A DNA stretch of 64,000 nt from Campylobacter concisus (lineage in GTDB: Bacteria > Campylobacterota > Campylobacteria > Campylobacterales > Campylobacteraceae): positions 62,001 through 126,000 of the forward strand of contig NZ_JXUP01000008.1 in assembly GCF_001891085.1 (NCBI RefSeq). Direction: 5' to 3'. Below, piece after piece: positions 19,902 through 28,789 of the stretch; positions within the stretch are counted from its first letter, which is position 1, and each line of letters starts with the position of its first letter. The notes beneath the pieces were generated by a model. That model did no database searches. It was not told the DNA's origin and saw only the letters and a program-made list of their open reading frames with translations. The translations under genes and the position numbers were made by a program.

Positions 19902-22640
19902 ATGAGAAAAATTTTGTTGCTTTTTTGCCTAGTAATGAGTCTTTTTGCGCTTCAAAACGATAAAGATATGTTAAATGGAGAGCTAAAAAACGGGCTAAAA
20001 TACTATATCAAAGAGAATAAATTTCCACAAAAAACAGCTATTTTTTATCTTGTTATAAATTCTGGTTCAACTGATGAAAAAGATGGCGAGCAAGGTCTTG
20101 CTCACTTTTTGGAGCACATGGCATTTAATGGCAGCCGTGATTTTAGCAAAAACGAGCTCATTAAGCAGCTTGAGAGCCTTGGTGTGAAATTTGGAGCTGA
20201 TCTAAACGCGCAGACGAGCTACGATCAGACGAGTTATGTCTTAACGATTAATGTAAATGAGAAAAATTTACAAGATACGTTTAAGGTCTTTTCGAATTGG
20301 ATAGATGGCGTTAAAATCGATCCTAAGGAGCTTGATAAGGAGCGTGGCGTCATAATGGAAGAGGAGCGTCAGAGAAATACGCCAAGGTATAGGCTTTATT
20401 TGGCTCAAACAAAGGATATTTTTGAGGGCAGTATCTATCTAAAAAGAGTGCCAATAGGCGATATGAATGTCATCAAAAGTGTAGATGCTAAGCACATGCA
20501 AGAATTTTATGAGAGGCTTTATCAGCCAAGATTTATGAGCTTTGTTGCTGTTGGCGACTTTGATAAAAATGAGATAAAAAGCTTAATCGAAAAAAACTTT
20601 AGCCAAGCAAAAAATACAAATTCTTACATTCATCCAGAAAAAAATATCAGCTTTAAAAGTGGTTTAAATATTTTTAACTATGACTCGAATGAAACTGGAA
20701 TGGAGCTAGTTAGACTTAGCTATTTTGATAAATTTAGCCCAGTTTTAAATGAGGCTGACGCAAAGAGAAATCTAGAAGACGCACTTATCGCAAGCCTAAT
20801 AAATATGCTTTATGAGCAAAAAAATGCAAATAATTCATCAAATTTAAGTACTGATTTTATAGCTCAAACACTTCAAGCAAAGCAGAAAATTTATAGTTTT
20901 GAAACAAATGTGCTTGGAGGCGATTTTAACGCAAGCCTTAAAGATATGCTTGGCGTTATAAAAGGTATTAAAGAGTTTGGCTTTAATAAAGATGATTTTG
21001 AAGATGTAAAAAAGGCGTTTGTGGCAAATGTAGATGCAAAATTTAAACGTTCAAAGACTAAAAAGTCAAGCGCTTATGCAGGGCAAACCCTAAACATGAT
21101 AGAAAATGGTGGCTTTGTGTTAAGCGATGAAGATGAAAAAGAGCTTAGTTTAAAGCTATTAAACGAGATTACGCTAGCTGACGTGAATGCTAGATTTAGG
21201 CAAATTTTGGCCATTTCTGATGAACGTGTAAGAATTTTTAGCAAAGATGGCTTTAGGCTTAGCAAAGATGAGTTTTTAAAGCTTTTTGCCAAAGCGCCTG
21301 CTTATAACACAAGCCTATCTGGTAGCAATAACGACAAGAGTCTAGGCAATGAAAATTTAGAGCCAAAAGAGATAAACTCAAGAAGCTTTGATGAAAAAAA
21401 TGGAATTTATACCTACAAAATGCAAAATGGCTCGCAAGTTATCTTTAAGCCACTAGCCACTAAAAAAGATAGCGTTTTGTTTGCAGCCGTCAGCAAAGGA
21501 GGCACATCAAATTTGGCTGATCCAAAGTTTGGTAGCTTTGCAGTGGCACTTACAAATGAAAGCGGCGTTGGTAAATTTAACAACTATGAGCTCTCAAAGG
21601 CACTAAATGGAAAGATCGTAAGCTATGAAAAGGGTATAGAAGCACTCACGCAAGGCATTTATGGCTCATCAAGTACAAGCGATCTTAGCTCGCTGCTAGC
21701 TATTATAAATTTAGAATTTAATACTCCAAGAGCCGATGCAAACGTGCTTGAGAGGATAAAGCAAAGAGCAAAGGATGAGCTAAGCAAAAAGCAAAATTTG
21801 CCTGAATATAAATTTAGTACCGAATTTAGTAAGTTTTTTTATGAAAACAATAAACGTGTTGCGCCGCTTGAGATGGCTGATATCGATGCGCTAAAGCTAA
21901 ATGAGCTAAAAGAGATCATCAAAGATAAATTTACAAATGCAGCCTCATATACTTTTGTAATCATCGGCGATACCGACGAAGAGAGGCTTTTGCCACTTAT
22001 TAAAAAGTATATCGCCACTTTACCAAAGCTTGGCGAGGCTGAAGAATTTAAAGACGATGGCGTGCGAAGTATCAAGGGGCAGCACACCTTTAAAAGGGAG
22101 TATCAGACCTCAAAAAGAAGTGACGTGAGCGTAGATATTGTAAATTTCGATGCGAAATATAGCTTTGAAGGAGCGATTAGGCTAAGGGCTTTAAGTGAAA
22201 TTTTAAAAACAGCGCTTCGTGAGCAGATCAGGGAAGATAAGGGTCAAACATACGGCTTTAGCCTAAATGCCAAGCTCTCACGCTATCCTTTTGAGCATTC
22301 AGATATGCTAATTAGCTTTACATGCGATCCTGCAAATACAGACAAGATCATCACTGAGATAAAGCAGATAATAGCTAGCATCAAGAGTAGTGGTGCGATC
22401 TTGCCAAAGCATTTGGAGGATTTTAAGGCACAGAGTGAAATTTCTATAAAAAAAGATTACGAAAAGCCTGAGTTTTGGCAAAAGCTCATCATCTCAAATA
22501 AAATTTATAACACACCGCTTTATACTACAGATGAGTATATAAAGGCCGTGGATGCGGTGAACAATGATGATATCAAAGAGGCTGCTAGGCTATATCTCGA
22601 TGAAAAAAATATGGTGATAAGTATAAATAATCCAAAGTAG
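19902..22640 (+). CDS. M16 family zinc peptidase (PqqL-like)
   Basis: Exported peptidase of 912 residues with two M16 halves in one chain. I start it at the ATG at 19902, where AAAAGGAAAAT precedes the codon and a signal peptide (MRKILLLFCLVMSLFA) begins, not at the in-frame ATG at 19845, which lies next to the palindrome of the preceding gene. The inverted zinc motif HFLEH is at residues 68-72, with the downstream glutamate in GVIMEEERQRN. The second half (from about 500) lacks HxxEH, as usual for M16B fusions. It probably degrades peptides in the periplasm. Confidence 0.9.
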   Translation: MRKILLLFCLVMSLFALQNDKDMLNGELKNGLKYYIKENKFPQKTAIFYLVINSGSTDEKDGEQGLAHFLEHMAFNGSRDFSKNELIKQLESLGVKFGADLNAQTSYDQTSYVLTINVNEKNLQDTFKVFSNWIDGVKIDPKELDKERGVIMEEERQRNTPRYRLYLAQTKDIFEGSIYLKRVPIGDMNVIKSVDAKHMQEFYERLYQPRFMSFVAVGDFDKNEIKSLIEKNFSQAKNTNSYIHPEKNISFKSGLNIFNYDSNETGMELVRLSYFDKFSPVLNEADAKRNLEDALIASLINMLYEQKNANNSSNLSTDFIAQTLQAKQKIYSFETNVLGGDFNASLKDMLGVIKGIKEFGFNKDDFEDVKKAFVANVDAKFKRSKTKKSSAYAGQTLNMIENGGFVLSDEDEKELSLKLLNEITLADVNARFRQILAISDERVRIFSKDGFRLSKDEFLKLFAKAPAYNTSLSGSNNDKSLGNENLEPKEINSRSFDEKNGIYTYKMQNGSQVIFKPLATKKDSVLFAAVSKGGTSNLADPKFGSFAVALTNESGVGKFNNYELSKALNGKIVSYEKGIEALTQGIYGSSSTSDLSSLLAIINLEFNTPRADANVLERIKQRAKDELSKKQNLPEYKFSTEFSKFFYENNKRVAPLEMADIDALKLNELKEIIKDKFTNAASYTFVIIGDTDEERLLPLIKKYIATLPKLGEAEEFKDDGVRSIKGQHTFKREYQTSKRSDVSVDIVNFDAKYSFEGAIRLRALSEILKTALREQIREDKGQTYGFSLNAKLSRYPFEHSDMLISFTCDPANTDKIITEIKQIIASIKSSGAILPKHLEDFKAQSEISIKKDYEKPEFWQKLIISNKIYNTPLYTTDEYIKAVDAVNNDDIKEAARLYLDEKNMVISINNPK

Positions 22641-22655
22641 AAATTTGGGAGTCAA

Positions 22656-22779
22656 GCTGGCTGGCTCTTAAAATTTAAACGCGAGTAAAATTTATTAAGA
22701 TAAGCTAGCTTTTTAAATTAGTTGGCTAATTGGCTTTTTAAATTCAAATCTAAGTAGAAATTTAAAGAGCCAAGCCAGC
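22656..22779. repeat. Long-range inverted repeat with internal direct repeats
   Basis: Arm GCTGGCTGGCTCTTAAAAT at 22656-22676 pairs with 22758-22779 apart from one bulge and one mismatch. The 81-base loop contains GCTTTTTAAATT twice (22708-22719 and 22733-22744). It lies between convergent genes and may act as a terminator for both. Confidence 0.5.
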
Positions 22780-22805
22780 CCTAAAATTTCAGCCTAAAGC
22801 CAAAG

Positions 22806-23693
22806 CTAAGCGAGAATGTCCTTTGGCTTTAGCTTGTTTAGCTTTTGCACTAGATCATCAAAGCTCGCTCCATTTTCGACCTCGCGTATGATAAATTCCT
22901 CAAAAAACTCACGTTTTATATCTTTATCCGTGTAGGTCACGCTCTTTTTGGTAACTTGCATAGGCTTAAATTTCTCTTCTTCTATCTCTTCATCGCCATT
23001 TTCTCTAACTAGCGTAAGAGCGATATTTTGGAGCACATCGGCGATGCTCTCGCCCTTTTCATAACTTGTTTTTAGAAATTTTAAAAACTCATCTTTGCTG
23101 TTTTTATCAGCGTAGCTTACACGGTGCAACATAGGCTGACCCAAGAATTCTATACGTTTTTTATCCGAGCTTTGCTCGTAATGTAAAGCTCCGTCTTTAA
23201 AAGAAATTTTTACATTTGCGTGCTCGCCAAGTATCCTTTCGGCGGTAAATTCCAGCCATTTATCTTTAAACTCATCGATATTTAGATCAGAGTCTAGCAA
23301 ATTTGTAGCCTCACGGCTTAGATAAAGAGCGCCAAAAGCATTATTGGTTATTTTGTTATTTATGCTCATTTTGTGGTTTTTGATGAACTCATCTACACTA
23401 AAGCCGTTTTTCTCGCTAGTGATGATGGAATTTAACCTCCAAAGCTTCGTGCTATCAATGAAATTTTTAAGGCTAAAGATTTCATCTTTGCTCGCCCCAC
23501 TATCAAGGCCATTTATCTTGCCCCAGATAGAAATTTTATCATTTGATGAGTAGCCAGAGAGAGGTAGATGCTTGATGTCCGCAGTTTTGGCGGGAATTTC
23601 TACTTTATCTAATTTTGCGTTTGTGGCTTGGCGCTTACTAAAAGCGTCTTGGTAGTTAAAGCTTTGATTAAATCCATTTAGCGTGTTTATCAT
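22806..23693 (-). CDS. Hypothetical protein, about 295 residues
   Basis: I do not recognise this protein. I place the start at the ATG at 23693 (MINTLNGFNQSFN), seven bases after AAAGGA; a GTG 18 bases upstream is possible. No signal peptide or membrane segment is visible. The sequence is hydrophilic and ends in a helix-rich, acidic and basic tail: repeated blocks around SKDEFLKFLKTSYEKGESIADVL and KREFFEEFIIREVENGASFDDLV share a pattern of an F-E/K helix, then G-x-S-x-x-D-(V/L)-(L/V)-Q, so the tail looks like two copies of one motif. The gene stands apart from its neighbours, with a structured intergenic region downstream. Confidence 0.6.
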   Translation of the reverse strand: MINTLNGFNQSFNYQDAFSKRQATNAKLDKVEIPAKTADIKHLPLSGYSSNDKISIWGKINGLDSGASKDEIFSLKNFIDSTKLWRLNSIITSEKNGFSVDEFIKNHKMSINNKITNNAFGALYLSREATNLLDSDLNIDEFKDKWLEFTAERILGEHANVKISFKDGALHYEQSSDKKRIEFLGQPMLHRVSYADKNSKDEFLKFLKTSYEKGESIADVLQNIALTLVRENGDEEIEEEKFKPMQVTKKSVTYTDKDIKREFFEEFIIREVENGASFDDLVQKLNKLKPKDILA

Positions 23694-23744
23694 GTCAAAA
23701 TCCTTTAACACAATATCGGCAAGTAGATTTAAATTTTAAGTGGA

Positions 23745-23966
23745 TTATTTTTTATTGCGGTATTTTTCAAAAATGGCGATCATTTGGTATGAGTTTTGGG
23801 CGATTTTAAATTTATTTGGATTTTTGCCAAGTAGCTCTTCTCTTAAAGAGTCGATAAATTCTCTATCTTTTTTGCAAGCCTCAAAGCTCACTCGTCCCCT
23901 AAGTACGGCCATAAATATAATATCAGCAGTCGCATTTATCATCTCAAGCATTTTTTCTTCGCTCAT
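23745..23966 (-). CDS. Hypothetical protein, 73 residues
   Basis: Small, probably cytosolic, helical protein beginning MSEEKMLEMINATADIIFMA and ending KYRNKK. The frame is open further upstream, but a longer start would overlap the monooxygenase-like gene, so the ATG at 23966 is preferred, 32 bases after that gene ends. Only a weak AAGGGC lies upstream. No family recognised. Confidence 0.5.
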   Translation of the reverse strand: MSEEKMLEMINATADIIFMAVLRGRVSFEACKKDREFIDSLREELLGKNPNKFKIAQNSYQMIAIFEKYRNKK

Positions 23967-23998
23967 TTTTGTGGATTTTGCCCTTTTTAAAGCAAATA

Positions 23999-24292
23999 TT
24001 ATTCCTTTACGCTCACAAAATTTACTATTTTTACCTCTTGGCTCTCTTTGCAAGCCTCCAGCGCAGCTGCATTTTTCACCATATGAGCGCTTTTCATATG
24101 CTCTTTTTGGCTTGCAATATCTTCCCAAATCTCCATAAAGCAGTATTCGTTTTTACCACCCGCAACTATGCCACACTCGTAGCTTATGCAGCCTTTATCT
24201 TTTCTTGAAGCTGGCACGATCTCTTTTAAAATTTTTTCAAATTTTGCTTCACATCCAGCTTTTAACTTTACATTTACATAAAATCCAATCAT
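23999..24292 (-). CDS. ABM-domain (antibiotic biosynthesis monooxygenase-like) protein
   Basis: A 97-residue ferredoxin-fold protein. MIGFYVNVKLKAGCEAKFEKIL and then GCISYECG and FMEIWEDIASQKEHMKSAHM are typical of the ABM/YgiN family. Members include small quinol or aromatic oxygenases and proteins of unknown function. I chose the ATG at 24292, seven bases after AAGGA, over an upstream in-frame ATG at 24331. It is transcribed away from the molybdoenzyme gene, with about 160 bases between them. Confidence 0.75.
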   Translation of the reverse strand: MIGFYVNVKLKAGCEAKFEKILKEIVPASRKDKGCISYECGIVAGGKNEYCFMEIWEDIASQKEHMKSAHMVKNAAALEACKESQEVKIVNFVSVKE

Positions 24293-24399
24293 CTGCCCAT
24301 CCTTTAAAAATTTTTGGCTAAAATAGCGCAATTTAGACGCAAGTTTGCGTATTACATTACAAGGCCTTTAAACGATGAAATGATACAAAACCATAAATT

Positions 24400-24405
24400 T
24401 ATAAT
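24400..24405 (+). promoter_or_regulatory. Candidate -10 for the molybdoenzyme gene
   Basis: TATAAT about 50 bases before the start at 24454. Another possible -10, TAAAAT after TTTTTGGC, lies near 24319. I cannot tell which is used. Confidence 0.35.
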
Positions 24406-24453
24406 TTCTAAAACCAATCAAAAACAATAAATTTAACCAAAATCGGAGAGAAA

Positions 24454-26907
24454 ATGAAAAGACGAGACTTTTTAAGATTAAGCGCATTAGGCGCGGCTAG
24501 CCTTCAAGCAAAAGAGCTTGGAAGCGCAGAGCAAGCGTTATTTGACAAACAAAGCGGACTAAGCGCAAATAAATTTGGCCCATTTTACGTAAGAACTATC
24601 GCAGGGCGCGTGGTTGAGACCGTGCCATTTGAGGGCGATGCTTATCCAAACGAACTAAATAACGCAGTCATTGACTACATCCAAAATGAGAGCAGAGTAA
24701 AATATCCATTTGTTAGAAAGAGCTTTTTAGCCAATCCAAACAACCCAAAACCAGAGCTTCGCGGCAAAGAGGAATTTGTGCGTGTGAGCTGGGACGAGGC
24801 TATAAAGCTAAGTGCAAAAATTTTAAAAGAAAATTTTGATAAATACGGTGCTGAAGCGATCTATGGACAGGTTTATCAGTGGGGTAGCCTTGGCAAAGTT
24901 GGCCACAGCCAAAAGACCGCAAAAAGGCTACTTAACGTGCTTGGCGGCTACGTAAATGAGCTAGGTGGCTACTCATACGGCGCAGCGACTGTCATCATGC
25001 CTCACGTCACTGGCTTCGTCGATCCTGCGCTAGCGCCAACAAAGTGGGAGGCGATCTTAAAAAACGCCAAAACGATCGTATTTTGGGGCACAAACCCAGT
25101 AGTTTCAAACAAGATCGCCATTGGCGTGCCGCTTCACAACTCATATAAATACTATGATGAGATCAGAAAAAAAGGCGCGAGTGGCGAGATGAAAATTTAT
25201 AGCGTTGACGTTTATCACAACGATAGCGCAAAATACTTTGACTCAAAATACCTTGAAGTCGTACCTTGCACCGATACGGCGATGATGATAGGTATGTGTA
25301 ACTACCTTTTTGAAAAGGGACTTTACAGCAAAGAATTTATAGAAAAATACACAGTTGGCTTTGATAAATTTAAAGAGTATATGCTTGGTAAAACTGACGG
25401 GGTCAATAAAAACCTAGCTTGGGCAAGCAAAATTTGTGGTGTGAGCGAGCAAGATCTTGCGAAATTTAGCGAGGATCTAGCTAAAAATGATTCAGTGATA
25501 ATTAGTGGCTACGCCATTCAAAGACAAGATCACGGTGAGATGGCGTACTGGGCGCTTGTGACGCTAAATGCGATGCTTGGACACATCGGTAAAGAGGGTT
25601 GTGGCTTTGTCACAAATGACGGTATGCACAAAAATGCTGATGAGAGCTTCATAGCACCTAAACTAGCAGCTTTTGAGACGAAGGTGCCACAAAAATTTAT
25701 TGATAGTGGCTTAGTGCCAAAGACAAAGGGCTACGAAATGCCAAACTCAAGGCTCATAGACGCACTTCTTAAGCCAGGCAAGGAGATAACAAGAAATGGC
25801 AAGAGCTACAAACTACCAAAGATTAGAGTGATGTTTAACGCAAATGGCTCAACTTTTACAAGGCATCCTGACGCAAACAGAGCGATAAAAGCTATGCGAA
25901 ACGTTAATGCTATCATCACTTGCGAGCCGTTTTGGACAAGTACAGCTAAATTTAGCGACATCGTCTTGCCAGCTGCGCTTGAATACGAGCGAACAGACAT
26001 CGAGATGGCAAATTCAACGAGCGAGTATCTATTTGCGATGAAGCCACTAGTTAAGCCATTTGGCGAGAGTAAGAGTGACTTCGAGATCGCAAGGCTGATC
26101 GCCAAAGAGTGGGGCAGGGAAGAGGCATTTAGCGAGGGTAAAAGTGAGCTAGAGTGGGTCAAGACAATATATGAAGATGCCGTTAAAAAGGCTGCTGAGC
26201 TTGGGTATGAGAGCATGCCTAGCTTTGAGGAATTTTGGGAGAAGGGATATTTTAGATTTGACAAGATCGATGAGAAAAAACGCTACTTTACAAACTACAA
26301 GAAATTCCGCGACGATCCAGTGGCAAATCCGTTAAAAACGCCATCTGGCAAGATAGAAATTTACTCTGAGACGGTTGCTGGCTTTGGCTATGATGACTGC
26401 CCACCGCATGCAGCTTGGCTTGAGCCATTTGAGTGGCTTGGCGCAAAAAATAAAAAATACCCTATCGCAATCAGCGGCGCGCACTCTAAATTTAGGCTTC
26501 ACTCACAGCTAAATAACTCCGTGCTTCGCAACTTTAACGAGATCGCAGAGCGTGAGCCAGTGCTAATAAATCCAAAAACAGCCGAGGCTAGAGGGATAAA
26601 GATGGGCGACGTGGTGCGCGTGTTTAATGATAGAGGCGAAATTTTGTGCGGTGCATTTGTAACTGAGGATGTGCCACAAAATGTCGTGATAGTAAGCGAA
26701 GGTGCTTGGTATGACCCTGAAAAACCGGGTGAAAAGAGCCTTTGCTTGCACGGAAATTTAAATGTGCTCACAAAAGACGTACCATCAAGCAAGATGAGCC
26801 AGAGCAACACCGCTCACACAAGCCTTGTGAATGTCGAGAAATTTAAAGGCGTGCCAAAGCGTGTAACTGCATTTGACGCACCAAAGATCGGTGTAATGCA
26901 CGCATAA
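24454..26907 (+). CDS. Periplasmic molybdopterin N-/S-oxide reductase (TorA/BisC type)
   Basis: Reductase of 817 residues in the DMSO reductase superfamily. A Tat signal begins MKRRDFLRL. There is no N-terminal CxxC iron-sulfur motif, as in TorA, DorA and BisC. GGYSYGAATVIMPHVTG (about residues 170-186) holds the serine expected as molybdenum ligand in this group. Likely substrates are TMAO, DMSO, methionine sulfoxide or biotin sulfoxide, and the sequence does not decide. No TorC-type cytochrome or membrane anchor gene is adjacent, so the electron donor must be encoded elsewhere. A good AGAGAAA site precedes the ATG, and a strong terminator follows. Confidence 0.85.
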   Translation: MKRRDFLRLSALGAASLQAKELGSAEQALFDKQSGLSANKFGPFYVRTIAGRVVETVPFEGDAYPNELNNAVIDYIQNESRVKYPFVRKSFLANPNNPKPELRGKEEFVRVSWDEAIKLSAKILKENFDKYGAEAIYGQVYQWGSLGKVGHSQKTAKRLLNVLGGYVNELGGYSYGAATVIMPHVTGFVDPALAPTKWEAILKNAKTIVFWGTNPVVSNKIAIGVPLHNSYKYYDEIRKKGASGEMKIYSVDVYHNDSAKYFDSKYLEVVPCTDTAMMIGMCNYLFEKGLYSKEFIEKYTVGFDKFKEYMLGKTDGVNKNLAWASKICGVSEQDLAKFSEDLAKNDSVIISGYAIQRQDHGEMAYWALVTLNAMLGHIGKEGCGFVTNDGMHKNADESFIAPKLAAFETKVPQKFIDSGLVPKTKGYEMPNSRLIDALLKPGKEITRNGKSYKLPKIRVMFNANGSTFTRHPDANRAIKAMRNVNAIITCEPFWTSTAKFSDIVLPAALEYERTDIEMANSTSEYLFAMKPLVKPFGESKSDFEIARLIAKEWGREEAFSEGKSELEWVKTIYEDAVKKAAELGYESMPSFEEFWEKGYFRFDKIDEKKRYFTNYKKFRDDPVANPLKTPSGKIEIYSETVAGFGYDDCPPHAAWLEPFEWLGAKNKKYPIAISGAHSKFRLHSQLNNSVLRNFNEIAEREPVLINPKTAEARGIKMGDVVRVFNDRGEILCGAFVTEDVPQNVVIVSEGAWYDPEKPGEKSLCLHGNLNVLTKDVPSSKMSQSNTAHTSLVNVEKFKGVPKRVTAFDAPKIGVMHA

Positions 26908-26910
26908 AAT

Positions 26911-26938
26911 AGAAGCTATCCTTAAATGGATAGCTTCT
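26911..26938. terminator. Bidirectional terminator
   Basis: Perfect 11-bp stem, AGAAGCTATCC with GGATAGCTTCT, and a six-base loop, between the convergent molybdoenzyme gene and the dynamin-like gene. Confidence 0.8.
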
Positions 26939-26956
26939 AAGCTTTAAAAAATTTAT

Positions 26957-28789
26957 TTATCTTAATAGCAATGAATTTTCACAAAGCTCTTCGATCTTTG
27001 AAATTTGCTCTTTAACTCTTGCTTTTAAGCCATCAAGCATTGCTATTTTTAAAGTATAAATTTCATTAAAATCGCTCTTTATATCAAGCAAAATTTTATT
27101 TAAAAACGAGCTGTTTGAGCACATTAAAGCTTCAAACTCATAAAGACTAAACGCATCAAGCATACGCTCATAGACGTCTTTTGCGCTTGGAATATAAAGT
27201 GGCGTATTCATCTGCAGATGCGATTCTAGCGTCTTTTCTATCTTTTGTTTTATAAAATAAACCGCGAGTTTGAGCGCGTTTTCATAGTTTGAGGCTAGCT
27301 TTATATCAAGCTTTTCAAAAAACAAAGAGACCTTTTGTGTGGCCTTAAATTTAGCCGTTTCATACTCTCTTAAAAAATTTTCATATGTCCGTCCGGCATA
27401 GGTATTTATGGATTTTGTTTCGTAAGCCAAGGCTTGATCATCAAAGCTAGCGTAATTTTCATAGCGAGATTTATATATTAAAAATTTATCCTCTAAATTT
27501 TTATAAAGCTCATTAAATGCTGAGGTTATTGCATTTTCTAGCTCTTTTAGATCTTTTTTGTAGCGTTTAAAAAATTTATTAAAAACCACATCTTCGTAGA
27601 TAAGTTTTGAAAAGACTTCGTCGCTATCAAGGCTTATTACCTCAAAATTTTCACGCTTGTAAATTTCTTTATTTAAAAGCGTCTTTGAAGCGTTAAATTT
27701 TGTCTTTGAAAATGGTTTAAGTAGCTTAAATACTTCATCGGCAGCAAGTTTTATAACTTCACTCATTTGACTATAACTTAAAGTGATCTTTGGCTTAAAC
27801 TCCTCTTTTATCGCCTCTAGCCTCTCATCTAATGAGCCACTAAATTCATCTAAAATAAACCGCGCATTATCATAAATTTCTAAATGTTTTTCTTGCTCGT
27901 TGGTTAGGAGTTTTACGATCTTTTTTGCCCTTACTTTTATGAAATTTTCTTTAAAGCTGTTGTCTAAAAAGCACTCTTTAATAGCCTTTAGAGCTTCGTT
28001 AAAATTTGAAGCTTCAAGTAGGCCTTTGTCATTATTTGTTATGCCAAGAAGGGCTTGCTTTGACGAGATAGCGATGATATCCTCAAAAAGCTCGCCATAA
28101 GTTTGCCCAGCGTGTTTTAGCAAATTTTCAAGCTCGTCCTCGCTTAGCTTGTCTTTTTGGTTGATTAGGCAGATCGCTTTTAGATCATTGGCTTTTAAAA
28201 TTTCTTTGATACTTTCAAGCTCACTTGCCTTTGCGGCGTTGTTTGCAAGGCTTAGCCATATCGCACCACTAACCTTTTTTAGCGTATTTTTTGTCTCTTT
28301 TGTATCAGCATCTCTTAGCGAGTTTAGGCCAGGAGTGTCGATGAAATTTATCTCTTTTAAAATCTCACTTGGCGCATAAAGCGTCATGCCAGAAACTTGC
28401 TCGCCTAGCTTATTTAGCTCGGCTAGATCGCTACTTGCTAGCAGGCTTTCGCTATCGTTTATAAATTTCACGCTTAGAAGTGGCATCTTTGCAAATTTTA
28501 GTCTCACAGCCTTTGCAGTGACTGGAGTTAGTCCTGATGGCAAGATATCTTGACCAAGAAGTGCGTTTAAAAACGTTGATTTCCCACTTGAAAATTGACC
28601 GATAACAGCTATTAGCGGTGGTTCATTTAGAGTGTCTATTAGTAAATTTAAGCTCTCTTTTATCTGCTCGCTTATATGCAAGCTAGGATCGTTTAGATCA
28701 TTTACGAGCCTAGCTAGCTCACCCTTAAAATCATTTGTAAAGACCTTAAAATATCTCGCTTTGTAGGCATTTATAAACTCATTAAACAT
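26957..28789 (-). CDS. Bacterial dynamin-like GTPase, first of a pair
   Basis: Large GTPase of 610 residues: P-loop GQFSSGKST at 64-72, switch region with SGLTPVTAK, G3 motif FIDTPGLNSL near 148-157, and LINQKD as a G4-type motif near 207. The remainder is a long helical region without an obvious transmembrane segment. It resembles C. jejuni Cj0411 (DLP1), described as forming a membrane-tethering pair with DLP2. It starts inside the end of the partner gene (eight-base overlap), so the two are co-translated. Confidence 0.85.
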   Translation of the reverse strand: MFNEFINAYKARYFKVFTNDFKGELARLVNDLNDPSLHISEQIKESLNLLIDTLNEPPLIAVIGQFSSGKSTFLNALLGQDILPSGLTPVTAKAVRLKFAKMPLLSVKFINDSESLLASSDLAELNKLGEQVSGMTLYAPSEILKEINFIDTPGLNSLRDADTKETKNTLKKVSGAIWLSLANNAAKASELESIKEILKANDLKAICLINQKDKLSEDELENLLKHAGQTYGELFEDIIAISSKQALLGITNNDKGLLEASNFNEALKAIKECFLDNSFKENFIKVRAKKIVKLLTNEQEKHLEIYDNARFILDEFSGSLDERLEAIKEEFKPKITLSYSQMSEVIKLAADEVFKLLKPFSKTKFNASKTLLNKEIYKRENFEVISLDSDEVFSKLIYEDVVFNKFFKRYKKDLKELENAITSAFNELYKNLEDKFLIYKSRYENYASFDDQALAYETKSINTYAGRTYENFLREYETAKFKATQKVSLFFEKLDIKLASNYENALKLAVYFIKQKIEKTLESHLQMNTPLYIPSAKDVYERMLDAFSLYEFEALMCSNSSFLNKILLDIKSDFNEIYTLKIAMLDGLKARVKEQISKIEELCENSLLLR

